Positions 45,582 through 58,720 of a stretch of DNA of 64,000 nt are shown piece by piece; position 1 is the first letter of the stretch, and each line of letters opens with the position of its first letter. The position numbers and the translations under genes are program-made. The DNA comes from Pseudoscleropodium purum (taxonomy: Eukaryota; Streptophyta; Bryopsida; Hypnales; Brachytheciaceae), in assembly GCA_963969395.1 (NCBI GenBank), contig OZ017798.1:12454173-12518172 (forward strand), given 5' to 3'. Under the pieces are notes generated by a model. That model was given only the letters and a program-made list of their open reading frames with translations, did not search any database and had not been told where the DNA came from.

Positions 45582-46514
45582 AACTAAACTACTGAATGGA
45601 TATGCACACTGAGATTCAATGGGCCAAGACTAGAAAGCAGATAAATTGAACTGGCTGCGCTACAAGAGAAGATCACTATCGAGAGGATACAGTGCTAGTG
45701 ATTGGGATTCACAAAAAAATTGATGTCTGATGATTGCAGTATCCTAGCACGCTCACACATAGAACTTGCAAGTGAAGAGAACCTTCTCGTTCGGGAATTT
45801 TGAGGGTGGTAAGATGTAAAGGTTCACTCGCGTTGCGCACACGACAATACAGTCTTCCTAATTTCATCAGTGGTACCCCAATATTTTGTGAACTCGATGT
45901 CTTCCCCACCACCATCATTTACGCTTTACAGTACGCCACTGTCACCTCTTGCGCTTTTGAGCTTTGAACGTGTGGCAAGCTATTTGGTGTTGTTGCATTA
46001 ACATTGACCTCTTTTCTTTCAGCTGGTCAAACTGAGACTCGCATTCTTATTCCTCGCATCGCCACCTGCTCCAAAGCGAAGCGCACCACGCCCATCGACA
46101 TTAAATGCAATCTGCAGAGCTCATTGGGGTTCTGTGTACGTGCTGATGAATAACCTTTTGCACACTGTTTGACCTTCAAACTGTCTGACTTTGATCGAGA
46201 GGTCCACCCATGGACGTGGAGTCACAAATGTAAATTGAGTGACTTCGTGCAATCGGTACCATCGATTTGTAGATTTTCTGTCTTGCACTAAATTGGTACC
46301 ACAAGATCCACAGTTGACTTCAAACCATTGACATATTCGATCTTAATTTTCAGATTCTCTCCCGCAGAATCTTCAGTGAATAAGCGTCTGCAAGAAACGT
46401 TCTCAAAGATTGCTGATAATAGCTAGAACTCAGAGCTCCCTCGTTGCTGATGATTTTGTTGCCGATCGATTTCGGTTCTGATTCTGAAGAGCTCTAAGAC
46501 ACGAACTCTTAGAA
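45582..46514. promoter_or_regulatory. Shared uclacyanin/peroxidase upstream region
   Basis: 933 bp between two divergent start codons. Five TTGAC (W-box core) sequences, counting both strands, fall at 46004, 46025, 46169, 46314 and 46328. All are nearer the peroxidase. WRKY factors bind such sites in stress- and defence-induced plant genes. Clustering was judged by eye, so regulation is an inference. Confidence 0.4.
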
Positions 46515-49104
46515 ATGACGAAGACGTTGCTGGTCATCGTTTTAGCGTATGCCTTGTTAGCCTTGTCGACGTCTTTCGAAGTCGACGCATCTGCTGATGG
46601 CTGCCCTTTTAGCAGCAGCAACCGGCGCAATCTGCTTCAAGCGGAAGCTCCAAGTGCAGCTCCAGTTCAAGCTCCAGTTCGGGCACCAGTTCCATCACCA
46701 TCGTCTGTATCTTCCCGACCCACGGGACCCGACGTCTACGGAGAACCGCCCTTGAACTATGACTTCTACACCAAGACGTGCCCCACGTTTCAGCAAGTAG
46801 CGAAGAAACACGTCTCCCAAGCCATCGAGGAAGACTCCCTCGCATCAGCCAAGCTCCTCCGTCTCTTCTTCCATGATTGCTTTGTGTATGGTTGCGATGC
46901 GTCTCTGTTGCTGAAGTCCACCATCTTGAACCTCGCGGAACAGGACCATGCGGATAATTTGACGCTGGACAAGTACGCCGTCATCGACGCCATCAAGGAC
47001 GAGCTCGAAACGGCATGCCCGGGGGTGGTCTCATGTGCCGATATTCTGGCCGCTGCCGCCGCCGAAGCGGTTGAGCAGGTATAAGACTTGCTCTGTATTC
47101 ATTTTGAGATTCAATTTGAGTGTATAATTGTCCACAAGAATTTCTACCGATTAGTAAAATTTCCCCGAATTGGATTGTTGCTGGCTTCATCTTACAGCTT
47201 GAATGAGCTTTTGCAGTCCTCATACCAATCACCTACATAGTCAAATTTTCTAAATTGGTACCAAAGTTATGACATCCACGGTTGATTAAACGTTTCTGTC
47301 CAATCGCTACATCCACACAATACAATTTTTCACTATCTGAGGTGCCATGTATGTTAATTTGCTTCTGGTTCAATATGGTATCAATAGCGATAGCAGTTTT
47401 TCCAGCAGTGCACAAGCCCTAAGACATCGGCCTGGTTTTGGTGGGAGTTTCATACAGCCCATCTGCAAAACTGCCGATTTCCTGAATTTCAGTCAATTCA
47501 ACAAATTTAAGAACTTTTGTAGCATGGTAATCACTACTTGGGATCCTCCAAAAACTGGAAAATGCTGTGATTCGGAACTCGGTGCTCATCCTGAATCTAC
47601 ATCAGCGTCCAAGGTCTGGAGCTCATCGCTGATTTTTGCTTGGGCATGTGTATTTTTTGGTGATCGCAGTCCGGCGGTCCTCGCATCGACCTAGGGTATG
47701 GCCGCCGAGATGGCCTGGATTCTTTCGCAGCGGCCGCGAAGACAAACTTACCAGGAAGCACGCTCCTCGTCGGCGGCCTGCTCGCAAATTTCCAGAACGT
47801 GGGACTGAACCTCACCGACGTCGTGGTGCTCTCCGGCGGTCACACCATCGGCCAAGCGCGCTGCTCGCAATTCGCAGACCGATTCGACCCCGACACCACC
47901 CAGCCATTCCTGGACGTCTCCCTCGGGGAGGCTCTCCATAGCTACTGCGTGGCCGGGAACAGCGCGGGGATTGATCGGAAAATAACAATGGACGCCACCA
48001 CCACCACCACCTTCGACAACGAATACTTCCGGAACGTGCTGCTCGGCCGCGGCATCCTCACTTCTGATGACGTTTTACGCACCGACCCCAGAACCCGCGA
48101 CCTCGTCGTGCTCTTCGCGCAAGATCAGGTCCAAATTTCAACTCAAAATCTCCGGTTTCTCAATCCCAAAATTAGGATCCACATACACATGTGGTATTTT
48201 CTTGGTCTAGAACTGCACAGGAGAAAATCCAGAATGGAAATTGGAGCAATGTCCTGTTGTGTCTATGGAAACCCCTTATTCAGAGATCGCCACAGCCAAC
48301 ATAATCTGCTCCAAGGCTCTAACCCTCCACAGGAGAAATCCAGACTAAAAATTGGGCAAAATTCCTTTTGTGTCCAAATTCCTTTCATAGTGTATCCCAG
48401 TGTTTCTTCTTCTACCATCGCTGGTCATTGACTATGGAATTCTTCAAACCTTACATAGATGGACATTTTGAACTTCTCCTGTGATTGGAATTTAGACCTC
48501 GAAGATGTTTCAAATCGCTTAACAAATTCTGGGTCTATTTCTACCATGTTCAGAAGTGCGCATGATTTGCAATTTAGAACTCAAAGATGTTTCAAACGGC
48601 TTGACATCTCTTAGGTCTGTTTTTGTTGGAGTTCTTCCATATTCAGAAGTGCACATGATTGCAATTTAGAACTTGAAGATGCCGAGTGTTTCAAACCGAT
48701 TGACATCTTTTAGGTCTTTTTTGCTCCAATTCTACCATATTCAAAAGTGCGTGTGATTGCAATTTAGAACTCCAAGATGTTCCTAACAGCTTCACATCTT
48801 TTTAGGTCTATTTTTGCTGCCTTTCAACCATATTCAAATGTGCGCACTCACATCGTGTAAATTGGTTGAATCCTGCATTTCTTCGTGAGCTCAGAGTGCG
48901 TTCTTCACTGCGTTTGCGGAGTCAATGGCGAAGATGGGGCGTATTAGCGTGCTCACAGGCACCATGGGACAGATCCGCAAGCACTGCTGGGTGCGCAACA
49001 GCATCGACTCGGCCGTGGCGTCGCAGTCTGATCGTGATTTCGGTCCCTTGAGCACGCATTTCTGCAAACCGGCCAGCGGGACACCGGCTTGCTCTGCTAC
49101 TTGA
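46515..49104 (+). CDS. Class III secretory peroxidase
   Basis: Secreted haem peroxidase that uses hydrogen peroxide to oxidise phenolics in the cell wall. Three exons (46515-47078, 47670-48128, 48895-49104) join in phase 0 at GT-AG sites into 410 residues; typical family members have about 320-350. In order: a signal peptide ([18 protein letters not shown]), an unusual Ala/Pro/Ser-rich segment at about residues 44-75 ([16 protein letters not shown]), then the peroxidase domain from [10 protein letters not shown]. The catalytic distal Arg116 and His120 lie in [10 protein letters not shown]. The proximal haem-ligand His246 lies in [10 protein letters not shown], where most members have [20 protein letters not shown] and a Cys-rich end ([12 protein letters not shown]) complete the fold. 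The long second intron contains a tandem repeat. No lesion is seen. Confidence 0.92.
48483..48850 (+). repeat. Intronic tandem repeat, about 90-bp unit
   Basis: Four diverged units begin GATT(T)GCAATTTAGAACT at 48483, 48564, 48657 and 48755. Each continues AAGATGTTTC, then CTT(G)ACATCT, then AGGTCTxTTTT, then ACCATATTCA(G/A)AAGTG. Units two to four carry a pyrimidine-TTAG sequence like a 3' splice site. All lie upstream of the exon 3 acceptor at 48894. Confidence 0.8.
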
Positions 49105-50545
49105 TTAGTGGAGCTTTGTAAATTGTGATTTACTTGAGATTAGTTTAGTAGCTGGGGATTGTGGATCGTATGGGGTGCTTGGTTGCAGATTAGTGTGCAC
49201 AGCGGTTAGGAGTTTTGGATTCACCGTAGTTTTGGAGTTACGTGTGTAGCATGAGAATTTTTGCCACTGGTTGTTTATATTCTGTTTCTGACTGTCTTTA
49301 CTGAAGCAATTCTTCAGGTTTTATTAGAAATGGGATTAGTCACCTCATTCAAGCACTCTGTTCTGAATGCAGCTGATCATTATTTGCCATCATTCTGGGT
49401 TTAATCACCAGGTGTTCAAAGTGAGAACCTTGGGTGCCCTCAACGAATCATTCTTATCATCCATTCAAGTAGGCATTGTTGCAGAGATTCTTATTGTGCG
49501 CCAGTTCTATCAATTATCAGTTCTATCAATTAGACTGCTCTTGTGGAAGCAAATCAATGGAAAATGGAATTGGTCAGCTGGGAACTTCAAGCATACCTGC
49601 GAAAATGATTCCCTATAATTTGACACTTCAACTACGGTACCACGGAAGAATACCATGAGGTGGGATCCTTACTAAAATTGCGACATTTCCTTAAATTTCG
49701 CACAGCTCCTGACCATCTATAAGCATCAGTGCAGAATTTGTGGTTTCAAACTAAGACTTGTAACAGGAATCCAACGCTGTGTCCAGCGGCTTACTGCGTC
49801 AGCCTTGTAGCATTACCCTTGAATTTTTCACTGTATGTGAAGAGTGGATCCATTGAAAGCTTTTACAAAGCACAAGATGCAACTACCTTGTACTCACCGG
49901 TTGCCAAGAGCAGAACATCAAATGAATGTAAGCTTCAGAGCTGGTGCACTTTGTCATAATGTGCATTTTAAAGAAGCTGAAAAAACTCGCACTACCCTTT
50001 TGAGCGAACAAGACACTTACAGAATTAGAGAAAATTTCCAAGAGTCGTTGCCAATAATCTGGGTGTTGAAGAAAACAAGTTCAAAATGGTTTTCACCTTA
50101 GTGGTTGAGTGCACGTCTAGATTTTTCAGAATTCTGTAGCACCAAATGTATTAAGAAGTATGGATGTCGAGTCATGAAACACGATTTTATTCATATTGAG
50201 AAAGCTATCGGATTTGGGAAAAATATCAAACTAGCAATGTTATGAAATTGATTAAAATTCTCCACCTTGGTCTTTTCATGATCTAACTCCCAAAACATCA
50301 GACTAAGAGTTTGGGATTCAACTTTCATTCTTCTTGAATCAGAAAATACACGATAATGATGACCCCAAATCCTGAACTACAAATTCACACTGCCTGATAA
50401 GCGTACACACTCACAATCATTCCCAGAAATATTCCTTACTGTAAAGGTCCAACAAACAAAAGAAAAGTCCTCTTGCGGTAAATCAAGAGCGAGTCAGAGA
50501 TGCTCAAGTTCGCTACAATGACCAGGATTTCCGACAGTCACCTAC
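49105..50545. other. Spacer between peroxidase and B3 genes
   Basis: Convergent gene ends: the peroxidase 3' UTR on the left and the B3 gene 3' UTR on the right. No supported gene. Short overlapping open frames at 49367-49658 and 49729-50101 lack motifs. Confidence 0.5.
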
Positions 50546-51896
50546 TTAGTACACTTTTCTAACCACAAAGTAGGAATCAGCCATAAGTGAAAACTCAAGC
50601 TCATGCCCTTTCTCTAATCCATTCTCCTTCACAAATCTGCTCCATCCAGTAACAAGGAAGTCTACCCTCAATCTTGTTCCCGGCCTCCGCCGACAAGTTA
50701 TAACATGAGTTGGAGAATCTTCGTGTATTCCTTGGAGTTTGACAGGAGTCTGAACCATCGTGCCATGTTTCCTCAAAAAGCGCTCTGGCAATTCCTGCAT
50801 GTCTCAAGAGAAGACAGATTCAAATCAATGTGGGAAGTTCGAAATAGATGGAAAATTGAAAGGAATCATTGTAGCCAAAATAAAATGAAAAAAAAAAAGC
50901 AAAAAAGAAGCAAACTTCAATGATAAACACATCACTCCCTTTCCATCTTAGGATTTTCCAGAGTCTCATAGTACGGCAATTTGCATCTTGGAACTTACAA
51001 ATTGTCCAGAATTGGTCCAAGGATCACGATCAGATCGTCCAATGTTGGAGGCCGTCAATCTTTTGCGGAAGACAGGGAACCCGCGGTGATTTTGCCAGCG
51101 CGGACTGGCCAAGTGTAATGGTCCTCCTCTCCCTCGTATCGCTGGTTGGCACCTTCTTGTACACGCGGTGATAGTCGATCGTGTGACTGGCAAACTGTGA
51201 TGGTGTGGCCCTGCCCTTCCTAGTATCTCTCTTAAATGCCATCTTGCGCTCATTCTGATGGCGCAAGGGAGAGGGGAAACTAGAACGACTGCTGTTTTCT
51301 TCATCACTAGAGGCACTATCACCCTCGACGTCTGGATGAAGTGGAACCCCCTGGGACCCATGAAACGTATAAATTTCAAACTCTGACCTTGCATCCTCCT
51401 GGAGAACAAAGATCGACGAGTCGCCCTCCTTGAGCCGATTTCCAGTCACAAAAGCATAGAAACCACCACAAAGTAGTACTGTTCCTGCTTCACTAACGCT
51501 GAGCCGCACAACCCATGGCCTTCCGGATCTTCCGCACGATAAATGAATCCGAAGGATGACCCATTGTTCAATCTTTTCACTGTTCTCGCGCACAAACTGT
51601 GCTGGAAGTGACTACAGGAAATAAAAAAGAGCGACAAGAACTTCATTAGAACCACCGAATTATCAATGGAAATAAGGTTTCAATTGACGGGAAAAGTGCA
51701 GCAGGCGGGCATTTTCCATGATCGAACGTACCAAAATAGCTTGTTTTTCGGTCTCGCGAGTCTGGATTTCTGTCTTTGAGAGTGTCTTCACGAAGTAGAG
51801 GCGTCCCGAGCGCTCCACCTGTGCCAGAACATCTGCCATGTTGGGTACCTCCTGTCGCCTCGGAGGCCTCCAAACTGGCTCCCTTCCTCGTTCCAT
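50546..51896 (-). pseudogene. Two-domain B3 (REM-like) gene, frameshifted
   Basis: Plant B3 DNA-binding protein of the REM/VRN1 type. Exons 51896-51732, 51611-50999 and 50794-50546 use good GT-AG sites, including a GTAAGT donor. B3 domain 1 spans exons 1-2: YFVKTLSKTEI, SLPAQFVREN, WVVRLSV and FVTGNRLKEGDSSIFVLQ. B3 domain 2 spans exons 2-3: FRKRLTASNIGRSD, ELPERFLRKHG, FLVTGWSRFVKENGLEKG. Exon 2 is 613 bases, one too many: between AKSPR and FPVFRKRLT the frame moves by one at GGG (plus 51080-51082). One base fewer would make the whole gene read through to about 341 residues. So it is either a very recent pseudogene or a homopolymer error in the sequence; every other exon is clean. MADVL at 51839 is an alternative start. 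Confidence 0.75.
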
Positions 51897-53679
51897 GATC
51901 GATGGAGAAGTCGGTGGCTGTATGAATAACAGACACTGCAGTTTTCAAGCTTGACTCTGGCTGCAATCGACATTTGAAGCTCTGTTAGCATTGCACTCCT
52001 TCTGGATTACGCAAGAATTCAAGCAGGCTTCAATTTCTACGGTTGGTTTTACGCATTTTTTTTCCTCATGACAAGCCAGTAGGCACAAATATGACTGAAA
52101 GAGATTCAAGGATTTTGGGCAACGAAACACATCATAGCATATATGTTTTGAACACTGTCTATGAATAAGTTTAATTAACTGTCAAGATTGCAAATAAGTG
52201 TTAAAATACGACATCCTTCACATGCTGCAAGGCTCTCAAGAATTGCGAGGGCAACTCTGTCCATCGTCATCAACTAACATTGACCTCTCTGACTCTTTTA
52301 TGTGACTGTATTTTCTACACATGGGTGTTAGGATTGGTCTTCTTTTATTTCTGGCTTCAAAGGTATTTATCTTGGTTCAATAGTTGTAATTTGAATCAAA
52401 CAGTTCAACCTCTAGTTTAGGGTGTAGAACGTTCACTTCTACTTTGAAAATAAAACAATCTTCTATTTGAAGCCCATTTGGCTAACGCATACGCCCCAAC
52501 TGATGTCTCCTTTATCTTATTTGAATCAAACAGTACTGTAATTTTCAGTATCCATTACAGAGGTGGGTCAAGAGAATCCATAAGTCAGGATAATTGAGTG
52601 AGGAAGCAACCAAAATCTTCCTCTGCAGAGTTCATTCAAATGGCATTTGAAAACAGGAGGATCCAAAATTTTCGTAAAATAATTGAAGTGCAATGTTGTC
52701 CTGTCTACGAGGAACACACAGTATCCATCAGGGCCATGCCATTAACGGTCCTAGCTAGCTCGACTGAAAATCAGAGACTACCGACACCATGTGAGTTCCG
52801 CATTGTCAGTGGGCAATCACTCACCTGGTGGTGACCTTGTTGCCAACTCCAGTTGGAGCTGCATCAAAAACTAGAACCAAGAATAGTCGAAAGTAGGTAA
52901 TCTTGAACTCTTCCTTTCAGAGCCAGCTCCAATGCTACTTGCACCTCCTGCCACAACATCGCAAACACTCACTTAAAACCGTAAATCATATATCTTCTCG
53001 TTCAGATCGATTCTCTCTTGCAGTTTGGTAACAGAAACTGATCGAAGCTCATCCTTGAAACACTGCATAATTATATGCATTTACACATATATACATACAT
53101 ATGCAAGAGACTAATCAAAACACACGAAGTACCATCAGTTCGTAAGCTTAGATGTCACACAAGATCGATTCTAGCTTTCTACTCTTCCTGAAGTCACACC
53201 TGTAAGCCCGAAGCACTCTCTAGAGCTCTGTTTTGCACTCTCCGGAATTCGAACAGCGCGCACAGCCCGTGACCAAACACTTACGTTTCCTTACAATAGC
53301 ATACTTCTAGCTCCCGATAGTTCTACGTCCAAACAACCGCTAGTGAAGACCTTGTGAAGAACCTAGTGAAGAACCTGAGGTAGAACGTGGACTAACCATT
53401 CATGGGGGAGTTTGTGAAGGACTTCGCTCTCAGTATGTGCGGATAGTGATCGATAGTGCATGAAGCAGGACGATATTATGTAGAGCTCCAGCACTGGAGG
53501 TGTTGGCATGCCTCAGACGTCCATGTCCGACAGGGACGACCCTTCTGAACAACCAGGGACTGATTTTGTACTTTCCCTATTAAGCTCTGTGCAAACTTAA
53601 TTTGAGAATTAATCCCTTCGTTAGCCCTTAAATTGTTTCTTGAATTTTGGCATACTTTTGCTTACGTCTTTATAAATGC
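51897..53679. other. B3 upstream region and spacer
   Basis: It holds the presumed promoter of the B3 gene. No gene was recognised. The 78-codon plus frame at 52598-52834 has no motif. An ACATTGACCTCT sequence at about 52277 resembles ones near 38635 and 46002 and includes a W-box core. Confidence 0.45.
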
Positions 53680-54265
53680 ATATTATTTGCCTCCGTCATC
53701 CAATTGTTGAAAAGAGACCCAAATTGAGTCACTTTGTTGTGTTGTTTTGAGCTTATTAGAAAAAGATGTTCAAGTTGAAATATGTTCGGAAAACTCAGAG
53801 TGTTGGATTTGGAGTTGAACATCTTAGAGACACGTTATTGTTTGGCCTATTTTAATAATAAATGATTTAGTTACAAAAGCAACAAACTTCTGAACCCTCA
53901 TTTGATAATATTACTTCTTTTCTCTTGAATATGTGTCAAATTCACATTTTTTTCCTATTTAAGAAAATGCAAGTTGTAGAATTTTAGACTTACATTGCCG
54001 TGTCAAAGCTGTAATAATGGGGGAAATTAGGTTCCGAATGAGCAATTTTTGATAAATAATCCAAACTGTGTCGCTTGCATAAGTTAATCCGATCATTTGA
54101 AAAGCAGCGAAGAATGATATCTACGTAAACAAGGATTACATTCCGAGAGATACTTTGCTCCATTTGAAGTGGAATCCTTTGGAATGATTATAGATTCTTC
54201 CTTTCTGAGGGTATGAAATCGCTAAATTGCAATAAAATCTTGGGATAAATCTGTACTCTTGAATA
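53680..54265. repeat. Dispersed repeat, left copy
   Basis: Diverged direct copy of about 63000-63815. Shared blocks in the same order include CCCAAATTG, AATAAATGAT, TTCATATT-like runs, TGCATTGCCATGT-like sequence, then TCTTCCTTTCTGAGG and AATCGCTAAATTGCAATAAA directly followed by ATCTTGGGATAA. Long spacing and direct orientation could mean LTRs of a decayed element or simply a dispersed family. Confidence 0.5.
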
Positions 54266-57200
54266 AATTATGAACAAAACTTGGATGGGTAAATCCATAA
54301 ATGGCATTGTGGCATTGCTAACGGCATTTCAATAATGAGTTCACTTCAAACTTCACAAAGATAGTCCAATCCAAGTCCAAAAACCAATTGGGTTTGAAAT
54401 GTATCCCCTACCTAGGAAGAATGACATGTTCCTTGAAATATCTTTTGATTTAGATAGGCTTTAAAGGATGGTTTATGAATCTCCTACCTTAGTCAAAAAT
54501 TAGTCCACATTAGAAGACACATAAACACTAGGTGTACATGATATAGCAGATATCAAACTTTAGGAAGCATGGAAGGAGGGATAGAAATACAAGTTTAGTA
54601 TTGCTCAATGTTGTGGATGAAATGCAATTTGCACATTACTTTAAATATCTTTTGAGTACTTTCTACTCATAAGAAGTGCATATAAATGTGAAAATGGCCC
54701 ATGGAATACCCTCCAATTTAATGGCATTGAGTGAGAATCCAGAATCCAATATCATCAGCTCTTGTTCATCCAATACTAGCACAATCATGACAGTGATTAA
54801 CATTGTTGAGAATACTCTGCTTTCTTGATGAGCATCGATAAAATCTAATCAAAACCTCTCCCAAGCACTATGCAAAAGCACTACCTACATCCATTTAACA
54901 ATAATTGCATCTCAACATTATATCACGGAGATCTATAAAAAATAATGTTGAGCGCACAACAAACTCCAAACCATAATGAAATTCTCATTCATGGTTACGC
55001 TAGACCAACCAATTCACATCCTCACTCATTACATGTCTTTTGGGAGGCCTAATGGGCTGTTTTAGGCTTGTTCCCAACATTGTTCCCCTAGTAGTTCAAG
55101 AGTAGCCAATGTCAGAATTTTTTTTTTTTGAAAAAATTTTTTCTTTGAAAATTTTTAAATGAAAAAAGAAGTTGAAAAAAGAATATTTTAATTTTTGAAA
55201 ATAAAATGAAAAATGACATGGCAATCTCTTTGCCATGTCACACAACTATTGTAGGGTAGTTTGCAAAGTCTAGAACCCAAAGGAATGTAGGGGAACTTGC
55301 AACCTTCTAAGGTGGTTGAAAAACATGTAATGCACCATGTAACTAATATCTTCACAATCATACATTAATCCTTGAAGGACGAGTTGGCCTCCATAGAAAT
55401 CATTTACTTTGGTACCATGTGAATTGTGGACATAAAACATGAAATCATTGATCTTTCATATACAAAATAACCCACCTTCTCCTTTGACTTCTTTCCATCA
55501 TCCCAACAATGCCTTCTATAGAGTATATAATGATCAAGAAACTCCATCTCTCTTGCCTATCCAAGCATGCACTTGCTACTACACTTTAATGTACTTCACT
55601 AATATATATAGCTAGAATTCATCTTCAATTTATGACTTATTAGTAGTTAATAATGGACCTTGAGTTCAATCTTGATTACAAAGTTTTTCTCATGATTGCT
55701 AATGGCTCTTAAAAGATCAATTCTTGTAGATGTAGGTGTAGTTGTAAGATGCATAGAATTAGTTACCAGAGACTTGTTTAACCTGTAACAACATTTGGTT
55801 TGCAAAATGGCTTAAAACATTGGAATTCATTTTGCACTTTAAGTGTAAAAACTACTTCTCTATTGCCATGCATTGGATTATAACTCTATGTATGTACAAA
55901 TACCTTATTATTAACAATTTCATTCATGATTACAAAGTAGTATGCCATGATCTCAAAGGGCACATTTAGATGTAATTGTTCAACTCTTCAAATTCCAACC
56001 TTCACATGTAGTTAGACATTGAATATTTAACAAAATGGTTTGAAAAGAATTCAAGTGAATTATTTTCTTCAAGTTGCAAACCAATTTCACTCCCCGTTGC
56101 CTAATGTCATGTCTTAGATTGGAATGTCATTCATTTTTATAGTGATTTCATACAAGTGTTCATTGTTATTGTTGATTTCATTAGATTAGGGCAAATATAG
56201 ATACCAACAATTGCAAGACTCATTGTAATTTAGCTCTAGAAACTAGATTTACTTTTCAAGTTGCATGTCATGACCAGTGCCAAAGTTCTACAATAGCAAA
56301 ATTGATGTTTAGTATTAGATCTCTAGGCTATTAGTTATTTATATAAAAAAAAATACATCTTTTCAAAACTTCATTCTAATTAGCCCATCATTGTATTTAG
56401 AAATTTTTAATTTGGTCTTATATCAATGGTGCAAGTATGACAAAACAAAGAAAGTTAGTCTTCCAATTAACCACACTATTCCTCAAGTTGCAAATTTTTT
56501 GCTCCAACTATATTGATGGTAGAAAAGGCATGAATATTATCTTGAAGAATAATATGAAGAAGGGCATTTGAGTCTAATAGACATATGTAGCTCATGACTT
56601 TAGAACTCACATTATCCACCCAATGCCAACTATTACCTTTTCATCCTAAATTTTAAGTTATAACCCTTGTGAAGTTAGATGGGTCTAGGCTACCATTTAC
56701 ACTAGGAAAATTTATAATATAAAAAATATTAGAAATAATATTGAAAAAAAATAGCATATGAAAGAATAAGTATTCTTCAAATATGTGAAGAAATTTTTTG
56801 AATACTTTAATTTCAAAATTGTTGCTTACATCTACCCAAAATTTATACTTTTTATAAACTTCATCACAAAAATATACAAAAAAAAACACTCTCAAGAGCT
56901 ACAACTAAATTACAAGTCATCAAATTGACTAAGCTTGCGCTTTGTATTCTATTTTGTCTTTTAGGCCAATATCTAGGGCTCAAGTACCACTGCAATTTTG
57001 GTGCTACTGGGAAGTCATGAACCAATCTCAAAATAATTGATGAATTGGGGGCCTAAACAACCTTCCATATGACTACATTTGAAATTTTTGTAACTTGACC
57101 ATGACCAATGGTGGCTTCTCCAGTGCAACCCCAACCACTATTTTTACTAATGGAGAAATTAAGACATTGCAAATATATACAATTTGCAACATATCTCTTA

Positions 57201-58720
57201 GTTGCGAGTTTTTGTAATAATAAATCCTCTATAATCAAAGGGTGTCTAATCTATTTGTATGTAATATAATATTGCTATAAAGATCTATTGACTTCAATCA
57301 ATAAAGTGACAATTTGCATTGTCATGTTTTAAACATTGTACCAGGGCTTTCATTTTTGGCGAAATTTTGCCAAATTGTCAAAAATCAAGCCTTGCCAATA
57401 AAGGGGACACTATTCTAAAAAAAAATCCTGCATTGTACATATTGACATTGATGGATGCCAAGAAGTTTGTGCATTCCTCTCTTGATCTTCTATATATGGA
57501 AAGTATAAAAAAATTCTCCGAGTAGAAAAACTAGAAAAGTGCACAATTGCAAGAAAATAGATGAATGTGAGATATAATGCATTTGCATTCATGACAACCA
57601 TCTTTAATAAAAATTTCAAGTTCATACAAGTCACGCTTCAAAAAAAATTACAATAAAAACTTCAGTATTATCCTTGTGACAAATAAGTAGTACTAGTATT
57701 TCTTTCAATGACCTTGCCTTGAAAATGATAGTTTTAATTTAGAACAAATTTAGAACCATTACTTCAAATTCTAGTATAAATTCATGAGATTTTTAATTTT
57801 TTAAATATTAATTGATTTAGAAAAGGAATTTTTTTTTCTTAATCATTGGAATCTAACTTCTATCAAAAATTGAATTCTTTGAAAAAGGTATTAAAACCTT
57901 GATCATATACATACATTACATAGTTGCTTATTAGGATCTATTAGACACCTCTATTATTTTTGAAAATAGGCATGCAATTAACTAACATGACTACCTATCT
58001 AATAGTTTAAGTTTCGAAAGTTGGACAATGCCTCTTTTTACACAAAGTTGAATCAAATTATATTGACTTTATAGGCACAACCCAAATTTTATTTTTCTAA
58101 CTTCAAATGTTATAACCTTGCTATCTATGCAATCAAACAAACTGAATTTTTATCCACAAATTCCTTTAGTAGTCTAGTACAAATTGTGTGTTCAAATTTT
58201 CAAGTTTTCAAATTTTTTTTATATTTCAATTTTGGTCAATTCACTAGAAAGTGATAAGTTAGACATTTTTGCTAAAAATAGTCAAAAAACTGTAGGGCTT
58301 AAAATTCAATGTCATATGAACAATTTTCTACATTTTCAAGAGTATTTTTTTATAAAAAGTTTGATCACATAACCACTTTCACAACTCACATGTCTATACA
58401 AAGTAAAAATTGGTAATGGATCTCCTAATAATTGTCAAACAACCTATTTTTATTCCCCTCATGAAAAAATAGCAACCGTTGAATCAAATTAAAAAAACCT
58501 GAGACCACCCTCCATTGCAGTGCAATGTGAAATAAGAAAAAAAATGTCGTTGAAGTTGCACTAGCCACATGATTCGAAAAAAAAAAAAATATTCCTTTTG
58601 GAAAGTTGATTTGGTCATGTAATCTATGTATGTGGTAGTGACAATAGGACTTCTTTTATGCTTCTTCATATAAACATGTAATATGTAAATCAAATATTCA
58701 AATTAATTAATTTTTCATAT
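54266..58720. other. AT-rich intergenic region
   Basis: No gene was seen. It has poly-A and poly-T runs around 55115-55210 and many short AT-rich shadow frames. The last part (58434-58700) is an inverted partner of about 59130-59430 within the foldback element. Confidence 0.55.

Noticed and set aside
47597..47941. Overlapping frames on both strands across peroxidase exon 2
   Set aside because: Shadow frames caused by GC-rich codons of the peroxidase exon.
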